In this document: positions 1 through 11,800 of the stretch, piece after piece | Layout: every line of letters begins with the position of its first letter | Numbering within the stretch: the stretch's first letter is position 1 | Assembly: GCA_043228905.1 (NCBI GenBank) | Contig: JBHGNT010000008.1 | Span: forward strand, 15,810,001 to 15,874,000 | Direction of reading: 5' to 3' | Length of the DNA: 64,000 bases | Source of the DNA: Azolla caroliniana | Lineage: Eukaryota; Polypodiophyta | The notes under the pieces: model-generated | Told to the model about the DNA's origin: nothing | The model's database searches: none | The model's input: the letters and a program-made list of their open reading frames with translations, nothing else | Position numbers and translations under genes: made by a program

Positions 1-1934
1 CATTATCAGAGCTTGTGAGAAAACATGATATATAGTCCAAAAGTTAGCAAATGAACTTCTTTATGTTATTCACAATTCATAATGGACAAGTTACAAATTT
101 CAAGTAGCTTTTTAATGAAGAAGGGTAGTTTTTTCTAGAAGGATGTCTAGAAAATCATTTTACCACATCTAAATTTGTGGGCATTGGGAACTATTACGTA
201 CCAAATTTCTCACTATCTCAAGATCTTTATCTTAAAGGCAAGTTTGAAACACACTAAACCTAGATGCTTTTTTAACATTGTTTTTCTAGGCTCAAGCTAT
301 GGATTATGGCCCCCATCCCAAGAATCACTCAAAACACCATGATTAAAATGGTTCCTCTCTAACTTTTGGTATGTTAGACATGCCACCACTGTCCCTCATT
401 ATGGCTTATCTCTCCCCATTAAAAGAGTGCATTGGTGACCGTTTTCACAACTCCGTGGACTACACTATGTATGTACATTGTATACCAAGACAAACTAATA
501 ATTAGAGCACATCCATGAACATTGGCACCATATCAAAATTTCTTAATTAGAGCATTTGTAGAATGTTAAGTATTTTGCACTCAAGGATATTAGGCTTATT
601 TTCTTGAAGGAGATGGAGACACTCATATTTAGGGATGTCTCACATCCCATTTTAAACGACCACTATAACTTACCGAACAGAAGAATAATATCAAAGACCG
701 AAACCTAACTTCATTCTTCTATTTTCCATATTGTTTTATAGTAGTAGACAACATTAAAAAAAACCATATGCTTTGCCATATCCTACCATGTATTGGAAGA
801 TAATGTAGACAAAAGTAACATCTTATGGGAGTACTAAAGCCTTCTTACAAATAACATTGTTCACCTTTTATATACATGTGTGAGAGAAGTATCTTCCGAT
901 GAAGATACTCCTAAGAGGATATTCTTTCAACATCAAGATTGTTTCTACTTAGGAATATCCTTTTTCATTAGACATTGGATTCTAAGTGTACGGTATGGTC
1001 GAATGAGGAGCATCCTTGTTCGATATCATGTTGGTCTCATTTCAGAATATCTCTTGTCAAGATGCTCTATGAATTCAAGCGAAGAAGTTGTGTTAACACA
1101 TGCACACAAAATGATAAAACGTATTATTTCTTCTAATGCCACTTCCATTTACTCACTCGCCCTTCATCGAGTGTAGAGGAGATAAACCACACATGCAAAC
1201 ATCTGATAGAAGGCCTTGTGTCTCCTTTTACGCCACTTCCATGGGAATTGTTTCTTATAAGGAATACACATTTGAGGAAGGTATGGACATTGTAATCTTT
1301 TCTTCCAGGAATATAGATCTATCACGATGGAATCAAAGTGATGGTTTCAAAGGACAAACCGTCACAAAACCATTGAAATTGTTTCTTCTTGCTCTCAAAT
1401 ATCAAATCATCATACACACAAGTGACAACATGTTCCTCCTTCATTTGAGGGGGATGAAGAATTGCAAACATGAGAAGGCATCGTTTCTTCCATTGGTTTC
1501 GAAAGGAGAAGAATGAGACGATGAAAGTACACTCAAAATGTGAGGGAAAAGAACTCCATGCAATCAATATGGCTAACCATGCATAGAAAGTGATATATAG
1601 AAAAACATTGGTATCAATGATATGATGGAGCCAACACAAATAAGGGTGATTGTAATGTAAAATAAACACAAAGAATCTATACACAAACATATAGCTATAC
1701 CATAAAAATAATTTTTGTGTATATGTCAAATTGTTATGGAGATCATTTTACCATAAAAATAATGGAGGTGTTGTGGATTAACAACACCTCCATTCCTCTC
1801 TAATTATGAAGTGAGCTAAGATGTGTTAATTAGAGATGGTGATTCCGATAAAGGTTACAAATCGAGGTGTGCTCTAAGAATCAAGCACAAGAGTAAGGAG
1901 ATTACGAGTTCGAGATGTGTTGGGCACGAGATTA
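1..1934. other. AT-rich region without a recognised gene
   Basis: Open frames here are short (the longest about 130 codons, e.g. 1136-1516 + and 1322-1729 -, overlapping each other) and show no family motif, no convincing splice framework and no codon bias. I see no tRNA, LTR or RT motif. It is probably decayed repeat or intergenic DNA. Confidence 0.5.
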
Positions 1935-2393
1935 TGATGGTAGCATCGTTGAAGCATGTGTGATTAGGAGGCAATGGGCATTGTTTTAAGTGTGTGATTA
2001 CGGGGTAGCAACATTTGCTTAAGCGTGTGATTAGGAGATAGTAGCATCATATAAGTATGCAATTAGGGGGTAATAGTTGGTTTAAGCATTTGATTAGGAG
2101 CTTCGTTTTAAGCGTGTGATTAGGAGGTAGTAGCATCATATAAGCATGCACTTAGGGGGTAGCAGTGTGGTTTAAGCATGTGATTAGGAGCTACTACCAT
2201 GGTTTAAGCGTGTGATTAGGAGCTAGTACACATAGTTTAAGCGTGTAATTAGGAGGTAGCAGCATCGTTTAAGCATGTGATTAGGAGATACTACACATAG
2301 TTTAAGCATATAATTAGGAGGTAGCGGCATCGTTTAAGCATGTGATTAGGAGGTAGCGGCATCGTTTAAGCGTGTGATTAGGAGTCGGACGTG
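1935..2393. repeat. Minisatellite, ~32-38 bp degenerate unit, about 13 copies
   Basis: The core TTTAAGCATGTGATTAGGAG recurs with variable spacers (GTAGCAGCATCG, CTACTACCATGG, GTACACATAG). Copies near 2290-2393 are nearly identical and those near 1940-2100 are more diverged, so the array looks recently expanded at its right end. It ends about 190 bp before the start codon of the DUF2358 gene, so it lies in or next to that gene's promoter. Confidence 0.85.
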
Positions 2394-2560
2394 CCTTCGA
2401 GGCCGGGCAAGGTCTAGCAGATAATGAGCCCTCACCTCCAATGAGAGCATGGCACGTGGCAAGTGACGTGGCCACGGTCCAAGCCTTAGATTGAATTGAA
2501 TTAAATTGCGAGAGAATGAGAGAAGGATTTTCAACAAAAAGCAGAGAGAAAAAGAGACAC

Positions 2561-2582
2561 AGAGAGAGAGAGAGAGAGAGAG
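2561..2582. repeat. (AG)n microsatellite in the 5' leader of the DUF2358 gene
   Basis: About eleven uninterrupted AG units end three bases before the chosen ATG at 2585. Purine repeats of this kind are common in plant 5' leaders. Confidence 0.85.
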
Positions 2583-2584
2583 CT

Positions 2585-3873
2585 ATGGCAGAGCTTTCTT
2601 TCCTTCCCTTGCAAACCCTAAATCAGATCTCTCTTCACACAGAGAAAGGAAGAAGAGGAGGAAGAAGGAGAGGCCAGTTCCGCGCAGGAGGAGAATGTTT
2701 GGTTACCTGCACGGCTACCACCCCCCCTCCATCTCCTCTGCTACTTGTGAAATTAGGGCTTGATCAGAACCCTAGTTCAGAATATTGCACGAGAAGCTTC
2801 ATTCTTCGCCACTGCCACAACAACCCTCCCAACTATCTCCTCACAGAGGTGTCAGAAATGGAACCTGATTTGATGTTCTTATCTGATAGGAGTGCTCCTC
2901 CTTCCAATCACAAGCTTTTAGGCGATCTCGATGATATGTCTGCCCAAACCAGCTTCAATGGTATGTCCACCCAATTGGGCATCTACGACATACCTGACCG
3001 ACTCGATCACAGGTTCGCCCAAATTGACATTGTTGATGATATGTCATCCCCGGCCAGCCTCGGCTGTATTTCTGCGCGAACCTATATTGCTTTGTCCACC
3101 CAACTCGAGCTCGATACAGCCGTGAGAATGGGTAGAGAGAAAAAGCAAGAGAGCGAAGAACAGGATGATTTCTATGCAAATTTGGGGTCAGCCATCCGAA
3201 CCCTGCGAGAAGAGATGCCTCATCTCTTCTGTAGGGATCTCACATATGAGATTTACAGGTAAAATCAATGAAAGGTTCACATAATGAGAGATTGTGTATA
3301 GCTTTGTGAATGTTTTTCACACCACTTGCTACTTTCTTCATTTTTTGTAGGGATGATATAACTTTCCACGATCAGCGGAATAAATTCACAGGCATTGACA
3401 ACTACAAGCTCATGTTCTGGTCACTGCGCTTCCATGCCCGAATGTTCTTCAAAGTAATATGGGTCGAGGTTCTTCGTATCTGGCAACCATCAGACCGAGT
3501 TATAGTTGTGAAATGGGCGGTCCATGGTATACCCAGAGTGCCATGGAAAGCACAAGGGCTTTTTGAAGGAACCTCTGAATACAAGTTGGATAAGACCGGA
3601 AAGATCTACGAGCATAAGGTTGATAATCGTGCCAAAAATCAACCTCCTTTTCTTAGGACCCAGGATATGTTGAGGTTATTGTCACCGGTTCCCTGCGTCA
3701 CTCCTACCCCTACATTTTTTGAAAGAGTTCCGTTCCATACCTGGATGATTTCTAGCGATGCAATGGGGTCCAAATGTGTTCAGATTTTCTTAGACATGAA
3801 CCAATACAATAGAATGCCAAACAAATGCCTATCGGCTCAATCTCGATTAGTCTGGCAAGGGCTTCTCCATTGA
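2585..3873 (+). CDS. DUF2358 family protein, probably plastid-targeted
   Basis: Two exons, 2585-3258 and 3351-3873, are joined by a 92-bp GT-AG intron that splits an Arg codon (AG|G). The product is about 398 residues. The conserved DUF2358 (NTF2-like) block starts near residue 194 with DDFYANLGSAIRTLREEMPH and runs through the junction: DDITFHDQRNKFTGIDNYK, LRFHARMFFK, then WQPSDRV, GIPRVPWKAQG and GTSEYKLDKTGKIYEHKVDN. That order of motifs is characteristic of the plant family. Its biochemical role is not established. The first ~190 residues are low-conservation, Ser/Arg/Leu-rich and could hold a chloroplast transit peptide. They also contain a loose twofold repeat (LDDMSAQTS... and VDDMSSPAS...). 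The ATG at 2585 was chosen because the upstream in-frame Met at 2516 would translate the AG microsatellite. The C-terminal ~45 residues after PTPTFFE are not recognised, and a further splice there cannot be excluded. Confidence 0.85.
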
Positions 3874-4535
3874 CGATATATATAATACAATTGCAAGTTT
3901 CTTATTTGGCATCATGAGCTTCATCATGGCAAAACTTCAAACGAATGCAAGCAGTTGAGGCCTATATGATGGTTGACTTTATTGTAAGGCCATGAAGTTT
4001 GAGTCAAGTTGTATATATGTAACCTCACAAGAGAATATTGTCCGACTCCATTATATGGTCATGAAGTCAAGCAAGAGAGCATGCCTCTTAAGAGATCAAC
4101 AAACAGACCATGTGAACTTATCATTGTAGTACATGATTTTCTATGCCATCATCTTGTAAGTTGTATGTATCTCTTGGTGTCTTATGGTATCTTGTGGTTC
4201 CACACCATAGACATGTTGTAAGATTATAGTGTACTATACACTAATGTAATATATGAACAAAAACAAGGCTATTTTGAGTAACGCCATGTGACAATCTATG
4301 GGAACCTATCATAATTTATGCTATTCTATGCCACCATCCAAAAGATTTCTTGATCTCCATCTGCCTTTATGTTTTGTGACCCGAATGAGTACAAACTCCT
4401 TCAGAAACTTGTTCATGTCTTTATAGTTTGTGACATGAATGAGTACAGAGTTCCAAAAAGATATCATAAGCATATTAAATGGGTTGGTTGCTCATGCGTA
4501 ACATATATGAAAGTTTATTTTAGAATTTTTGTGTT

Positions 4536-4541
<6 letters not shown>
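3874..4541. other. 3' flank of the DUF2358 gene, no gene seen
   Basis: Only short frames are present, none with recognisable motifs. The 3' UTR and polyadenylation site of the DUF2358 gene must lie in the first part. Two short segments near 4378 and 4430 repeat the phrase GTGACxxGAATGAGTACA, a small local duplication. Confidence 0.4.

Positions 4542-4613
<72 letters not shown>
4542..4613. repeat. Compound (GT)n(GA)n microsatellite
   Basis: About 20 GT units run directly into about 15 GA units. The same compound order occurs in the LTR of the minus-strand Copia element at 41988-42041, so this could be the stump of a related LTR, although no other LTR sequence is recognisable here. Confidence 0.9.
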
Positions 4614-4616
<3 letters not shown>

Positions 4617-5171
4617 TTATGATCCTCCTCAAAGGTCCAATATGAGGTATGGACTGGAGTGAAACTTTTTGTGTGGCATTGGTAATCAACTCTTGATGTT
4701 AAAGATTTTTACTAAGGAAAGTTGCAACCATGAGTGTGTCCTATTGTGACTCAAAGATAAATGTGTTGGGATGGGTGGAAGTTTAAAAACAAACTCAAAT
4801 GTGCTTCAAGGCCACACATTGAAGTAATGTCTCATGCAAACTTGTTCATCAGAAGTTCTAGAGAAACATGCATAGTCAATGGGTCTCGACTCTCCTCATC
4901 GATGCCTAGCACACACCCTATCTCAAATAGAAGACAATGTGAGCTAATTCACATGGCAGCAATGGTGCAAAGGGTAGACAAAGAAATTGTACATAGCATG
5001 TATGGCTGACTGCATAAATGATCTAAAATTTCCACCCTTGAAATAAAACAGGTATGAAAATGAGGAGACAAGCTTTATTGGATAAATGTATTATACAATA
5101 GAGCATGAAGTCTAGAGTCTAGACTCCACTTCCAATAAAATACAGAAGTTACAACCAGTGCTTCCACTTTA

Positions 5172-5323
5172 TTACAATCCAAAAGCTTCAGGGGGAGGAG
5201 GCTCAAGCTTCACTCCTCTCGAATCCAAAAGTTGCACTAAAACAAGATAAGCAACTCCAAGAATAACCGCAATGGCTCCAGTAATTATTGCAGTTGTCTG
5301 ACCTTTCTCCACTTCTGCTCTAG
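5172..5323 (-). CDS. Terminal exon of the small plastid membrane protein
   Basis: The acceptor is a pyrimidine/AT tract ending TTACAG just above 5323, and the stop is TAA at 5172-5174. It encodes RAEVEKGQTTAIITGAIAVI, a hydrophobic span, then the conserved end EPPPPEAFGL. Upstream of the acceptor the frame runs into non-conserved sequence, so translation from the Met at 5381 is unlikely to be the real start. This exon alone is well supported; its link to the exons near 21.5-22.0 kb is the uncertain part. Confidence 0.8.
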
Positions 5324-8032
5324 CTGTAATGTAGAAAATTCTCTCTTTTTTTGGGTGAAAGATATCATTTGATTCATACATGCGCAGTAAATTGAAGGTT
5401 ACACTTTCAAAGATTCACAATAAGGCTAAATAATTGCATTATGAACAATAAATAATGAGCCAGATGAAACGGTTAAAAGCCTCAAATACCTTGGGATTGA
5501 GATCCTTCCAATCATACCTTGGGCATGACTTGCCACTTGGTTTTATATCCAAAACACAGAGTCCATAAACACTACAGAGTTCCTATATTTTAGGTGCCAA
5601 TAATGTCAGTCTTATTAAAATAGGGATAACATTCTACAAACAAAGTTTGTGCATGATTGTTGCACTTACTACATGTGGTTGTTTCTATTCTTCACAGTTT
5701 TCCACCAACGAATTACGTCATACAGAATTTGTCTATCATCTTCCAAGTGTCCTTTACTTATCAAACATGTAGCTAATCACTTGACTTGTGCCAATCCATT
5801 TTTCCTTTTCAAGTGATTTTCCTTTCAACTATAAATTGAATTCTTCCCATCTAATTTTAGATGACATTAAAAAGGCTAAATTTGAATCTGCTCCACTTAT
5901 TGAATCTCACATTATTATCCATTCTTCCGTTGTTCTCATTTTGAAATAGCAAATATGTAAATTTGTTAATATACCTCCTTTTCCTATTTGAGAACACCGT
6001 CACTATCACGGGTAAAGTACAAACTATGGGAAAAAAACTTTGGAGTGGTACCCTGGTCTCTATACATTTTCTTATTGGGACTGACATCACTTTCTGCTGA
6101 CTCATTATACCTCACTGCTAGCAACAATCAGAGACAACCAAGTTTCAGGAGACACAAGTCATGGTCGGATCCAAATGGATGACACATATATTTAGATGCT
6201 TTATGGATGTAGATAAAATCAAAACCTAGTTTAACACCACTCAAACATGGGTAATCAGATCAGGTCGTCATTTCTTATTAGAAGGGAAATGTCTTGACTT
6301 TCAAATGATCTTACATGTTAGGAATCACATTTCCAGAGACAACCTCAGCTATACTTTCACGGAGGGTATGCAGCTCTTGGTAACCTTGAGAGAAAACATG
6401 GAACATATTTAGTTTCACAAACCACAGGCAGAGTTGTGGTTCTTTTATAAACTTGTCACATTGACTCTCCTCTATGGGTGATTAATGAGACAGTTCACGT
6501 ATAGATGTGAATCCCCAATAGTTAAAGTGGCACCATTTCAAGTCCATAACAAGATGAGAGCATTCCCGATAATTAATGAAGCCCTATTTTGAGATGTGAG
6601 CTGTTACACTTGGCAGATTTGAGATTCCTGAAAGAAGATATCCAAGATTGGCACAGATGCTACTACAACAGATGACAAAACAAGGGAATACTCGGTGTTT
6701 GTGAGCTCAAAAATGAATAATTGATTTCAACCACATTGAAAAAGTAACAACACACTACCCCTCTTCCTATATATCCTAGATTATCCACACCTGAATGTGT
6801 CTCAAGTGGAGATGAATCGAGTGATCCTAACTGGATATGGTCACATTATTTGTGCCTGGTTTTACACATGTCATTTGATGGATTTAATCATCCAACCCTA
6901 TATTATTGGTACCGAACCCTCTCACAAGCTTCAAGCATGAGCTCTCAACAGCTTTACAAATTGTTTCACATTGAGGCAAGCCAACAATCACACAGGTTTG
7001 ATAGTGAAACCATACGGGCATCATATTTACCATTGGACTATTTACTATGAAATAATGGGAACATACCACATCCTCCTAGCGTAAGGCCTTAGCCCATTGT
7101 GCAAAGTAATGGAATACATAGATCTATGATGCTTGGGATCACTCTTGTTGCAGACCAAGAGACATAAGAAAAGAAACTTCTGAAGACATGAAAATATACA
7201 CAAATCCATATCAGCAAAACACACTCACAGCCTTCTTCACTACTATGACTTCTTGGCAAATCCCCTACTACAGTTGAGCCAAGGGGAGCATCTGCAAGGA
7301 CCCGATCAAAGAAATCCAAAAGAATCACGTCACCATGGATCGGACAATGGCAATTTATTGGGTATGCAGGCCACAGCCTTGAGACCCTTGCCATCACTAA
7401 ATCAAGGCCATCATCACCCGACATAAATGGTGATTTCCCCACTCTAGAATCATCTCCATGTTCGGCCATCTATGTTGGAAACCTTTGAAAGACAAGTTTC
7501 TTGTCAGTTTATGTAAATTTGAATATCTACATTTTGGTAGAGGTTCATTGCATGTCCAAGTTCTCATACCTTCAGCCAAATGATTGTGGGATAGCTGCTT
7601 TAACAAATTTGAATCCTTACTTTTTTTGTCATTATCCAAGATAAGGCAACAATTTTAGATGCAATCTCTTGGCGGAACTTAGGCCATTTTGGCTTCTTCT
7701 ACACATCAACACTTATCAAAAGGCAAGTCCTCTATGGTGAAGCTAACAAGGGATTGATTTATACGTTTATCAGGTGTTACCTTAGCAACAAAATCAGGGA
7801 TGCTCTCCATGGCAAAACAATGAACGATACTCTCCATGGCAAAACAATCAGGGATTGACCAACTTGTGAAAACATTAAATATTTGTTAAATATGTAGAAT
7901 ACATTTTGAGATGGCAGTTCTAAGATGTAGAATACATGTTAAATACTTGAGTATTCTAAAACATATTCTATACATAAAATAGTGCTTTTTAGCAACCATA
8001 GTTTGAAGATGCTAACATATATATGATATACA

Positions 8033-8065
<33 letters not shown>

Positions 8066-8768
8066 GTGTATATATCATGCAAAAACATTGTGGCATTGAT
8101 CGCCTGTATCATTGAAAGACACCATTTCAGTTTAATTGAGTAGATATAACTATTCTTGTTTGACTCTTATAAACATCTATGTACAGGCTTTCCTAGTAGA
8201 TTGTAGTCTGATTAATCATTTCTTTCATTGTTCTCAAAGATCAATCATCTTAAATTATAACCCCATATTGGAGAGACCAGTGTTTCATAGAAAACCAAAT
8301 TTAGAGTAAACTTGAATGCAGAAAAGTCTCCAAGTTTTGAGACGCTCTAGAAGAAAATTTGCTAAAGAGATTGATACTTTCTCTTGCTTTTTTCTTCTCA
8401 GGGATAATTTCCTCATTTGGTATGTACAGGTTCCAATCCATGACAAAGGAATGGGGGATGGATCCCCTTTCGAAACATTTATTACTTTTCTCATAGCTAT
8501 ACACGTTCAGGCACAATAAGAATCAAGTGTTTCCATCATCTTGAAACAGCGAAGTGTACCACAATCCAGATATGGCAAAATCTTACCACAATCAGTAAAT
8601 GGCAGAGTCTTTCGCGATCCAGAAAGAACCAGAGTGTTGCCACATTCCAGAACGACCAACCAAGTGGTGTTATCATGATCCAGAAACAACTAAGTATACG
8701 ATGATCCAGAAACGACTAAGTATTACCACAATCCAGAAACAACGAAGTGTTAGCACAATCTGAGATAC

Positions 8769-8849
<81 letters not shown>

Positions 8850-11800
8850 TAAATATGAGCAAAGTGGAAAAGAATAGAGTGATCTGAACTGATATTATTA
8901 ACTTGGAAAACAAGATAACATGGATCAGCCCCAAAATACCACTTGGTACGAAGATGGCCCACTAGAAGACACACTTCTTACACACATTGGAGGATGGATT
9001 CATCATCAGGCCACCTTATATGGACATACATCTATCCTATGCGCTGCGTAGTGTGATAGGGCAGTTGTGAACTTCATCACATCAGTTACAGAATGAGGTA
9101 GGCAAATATACACAACTACCTCTAGAAGAGAGAATTTGCCAATTGTGTCATCAAGGAGTGGAATCCGAAGAACACTATGTTTGTCACTATAGTGTCTTTT
9201 ATGAAATCAGAGGGAGATACCATTGCCTCTTTAAACAAGGCTTTGGCCCACTACGCAAGGTAATGGAATATGAGGACCAATGGTGCTTAGGACTTTTGTT
9301 ACCGGCCGGCAAGGAGTCCAAAATACGGAGTGAAGGAATTAATTAAGTATGGTTGTAAATGAGCATAGTGTGGACGGACGGACTGGAAACGGTATGCCGT
9401 TCCAGATCCGGACGGATCCCGAATAGGTGCGATAGGCACCGTTTTGTACTACGGGCCGGAAACCTATTTAAAGGCCCGGACCCCATTGTAATTGCAGCGG
9501 ATAATTAATAGAGCGTATGGTGTTTATACTTCTGTGTTGATTTCCGTTCTGTAATTACTGTTATATCTTACGCGTGTAATTAACAAAAGCGCTCTAATCG
9601 TGTAACCTACTTAAGTCGGTGTAATCGTTGAGTCATAATCCTATGCCGTAATCACCCTTTGGTGAAGTGTCTCCGTGACACCTTGTGTTAGGCCTTGTCC
9701 GGTCAGAGAACAACACAGTTTTGGCGACCACGATTCCTGCTTTCTCGCAGCGAACGACGGCTTAATGGATGACTAGACCAACGCACGACCTGGTTACAGA
9801 CCGAGCTCGACGCCTCGCCGAACCGCAAAGACGGCGTGAGACTTTCCAGCAAGCAGCGCACGAAATTCGCTCGGATCGTTCGTTCTCCAACGTGATCCGG
9901 AGAGTCGCGGAGGAATCTCTTCGGTTACAGCAAACTCGCGACCAGGACGACGGAAGCGGTCTAAGTAGTCTCCGGGAAACCGAACGCCTCCTCGAGGCGT
10001 TGGCAAGCGGAGAAAACGAGGCAGAAGCCTTTTCAGCCTACGAATCGGATTCCGAAGGGGGATACAACGTGCACACGAACTACCGGAGCAGCAACGATAC
10101 CCCCGGCGGCCCGGAGGACGACGGGTCGGATACCGTGCCGACTCCAGAACCGGAACCGTTCGACCAGGGCTATCCGGAACCGCAAACGGAAGCCGTCAAC
10201 CCACCAACACCGGAAGTGGAAGAAGCAAAGCCACCGACACCAACGAAAGAGCCGGCGAAGGTACCGGAAGAAGAGCCGGTGAAGGAACCGGAAGAAGAGC
10301 CGGTGAAGGAACCGGAAGAAGAACCGGAAAAAGAACCGGAAAAAGAACCGGAAGTGGAACCGGAGAGAAAACCGGAAAGATATCAACAAACGCCACTAAA
10401 CCGCGGCCTAATACTGGACGACGACATGCCGTTCCAATACTCAAAGTATCGCGATGATCCGGACGCGGAAGCGCATGTTCATGCCTTCGAGCAGACATGG
10501 GAACCAAATCACGCGTCCCAGCGATTGACACCGGAGGAAGAAGAACGCTCGAAGATAGCGGAATTCGGGGTCACGTTGGAAGGACCAGCGGCACGATGGC
10601 GGCGGACGCAGGACCCGGCGACCATCACAACCTTTGCAGAATTAAAAGCAAAATTCTTGCATTTTTTCCACAAGGAGGTCGACCAGACGATAATGGTGGG
10701 CCTGTTTTATACGATCCGACAGGAGGCAGGGGAAAGCATTCCCCAATTCGTCATCCGTTTCCAACGAATGCATAGCCAGCTTGCCCGTGCACCCCCGGAG
10801 GAGGAATTACGGACGATATTTTTAAACGCACTCCGGGAACCGTTACGCACGGTGTGTACGGTGATCGACTTTCGAGGAAGCACCATTGACCAGGTCATTG
10901 ACCGGGTCAGAGAAATGGAAAAGTCAAGCTCATGGCTTACACTGGGAGCACTGCAACGGGCGTTACCCACCGATGAAGATCTCCGGTTCCGGCAGGCAAT
11001 TCAATGCACAATCTGCTTGAATGCCGGACACTCGGCAGTGGAGTGCACCATGCGAACCCAGTGTGTGATTTGTCAATCCAAGAGTCATACAACGGACCGG
11101 TGCGAGTATAACCTGCTAAACCGACAAGCACCACCCGTCCGACGGATCGAGCCAAGAAGCAGCCGAGACGAAGATGAAGATCGTTGGCAAAGAATGAACC
11201 GGTACCGACCGGCACAGGATGTCCGGTACGGAGACAGACAAGAGAATGATGGCCGGTACGGGGATCGGCATGATAACTACGACCGGTATGAGCGATCGGA
11301 CCGTTATCGGGAGTCCAACAGACGAGACGAGCAATACGACAGAGACCATTCCCCTGGTTACCGAAGGCACCAGGAGGACTACGGCCGATTTTACGATCCA
11401 CCACGACAGGACTACCGAAATAAAAATAAGAATAATAAGAAACGTAATTTCAAGAAAGGTGGTCACCCTAGGGACCCGGAACATGGAACCCCAAGGAGCC
11501 AACCGGCACAGAACGCACCACTCACTACGGGACCGACTCCGGCTACCAGCAATGCTGAATCCAGCAATACCCGTAAAGCGTACTGCTACTACTGCAGGCA
11601 GGAAGGCCACTACAGTAACCAGTGCCCGGCAAAGAGCTACAATAAACGACCAGCAGTTAATATGGTGGTTCCGGAAGTGGCGGATTTACAGCAAGTAACC
11701 ACACGGTCGAAAGGCATGGCCAAAGAGTGGGAAACACAAGAGGCCATACGAAAGCAGGCGACGGAATGGGTGAAGGAAGCCAATGAAAGGAACGTCGCGG

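Noticed and set aside
4492-4689. Frame encoding Ser-Leu and Thr-His runs
   Set aside because: Direct translation of the (GT)n(GA)n microsatellite.
7229-7469. Minus-strand open frame ending in a perfect donor (GTGAGT), phase-compatible with the exon at 5323-5172
   Set aside because: It could be an alternative first exon for the small membrane protein, but its N terminus (MAEHGDDSRVGKSPFMSGDD) is acidic and unlike a transit peptide, and the overlapping plus strand has LINE-like similarity. The exons at 21.5-22.0 kb fit the family better. Only transcripts can settle it.
10033-10531. Minus-strand frames rich in Phe-Arg and Leu-Pro opposite the Gypsy gag
   Set aside because: They are the antisense shadow of the Glu-Pro-Lys repeat in Gag, with no independent coding signal.
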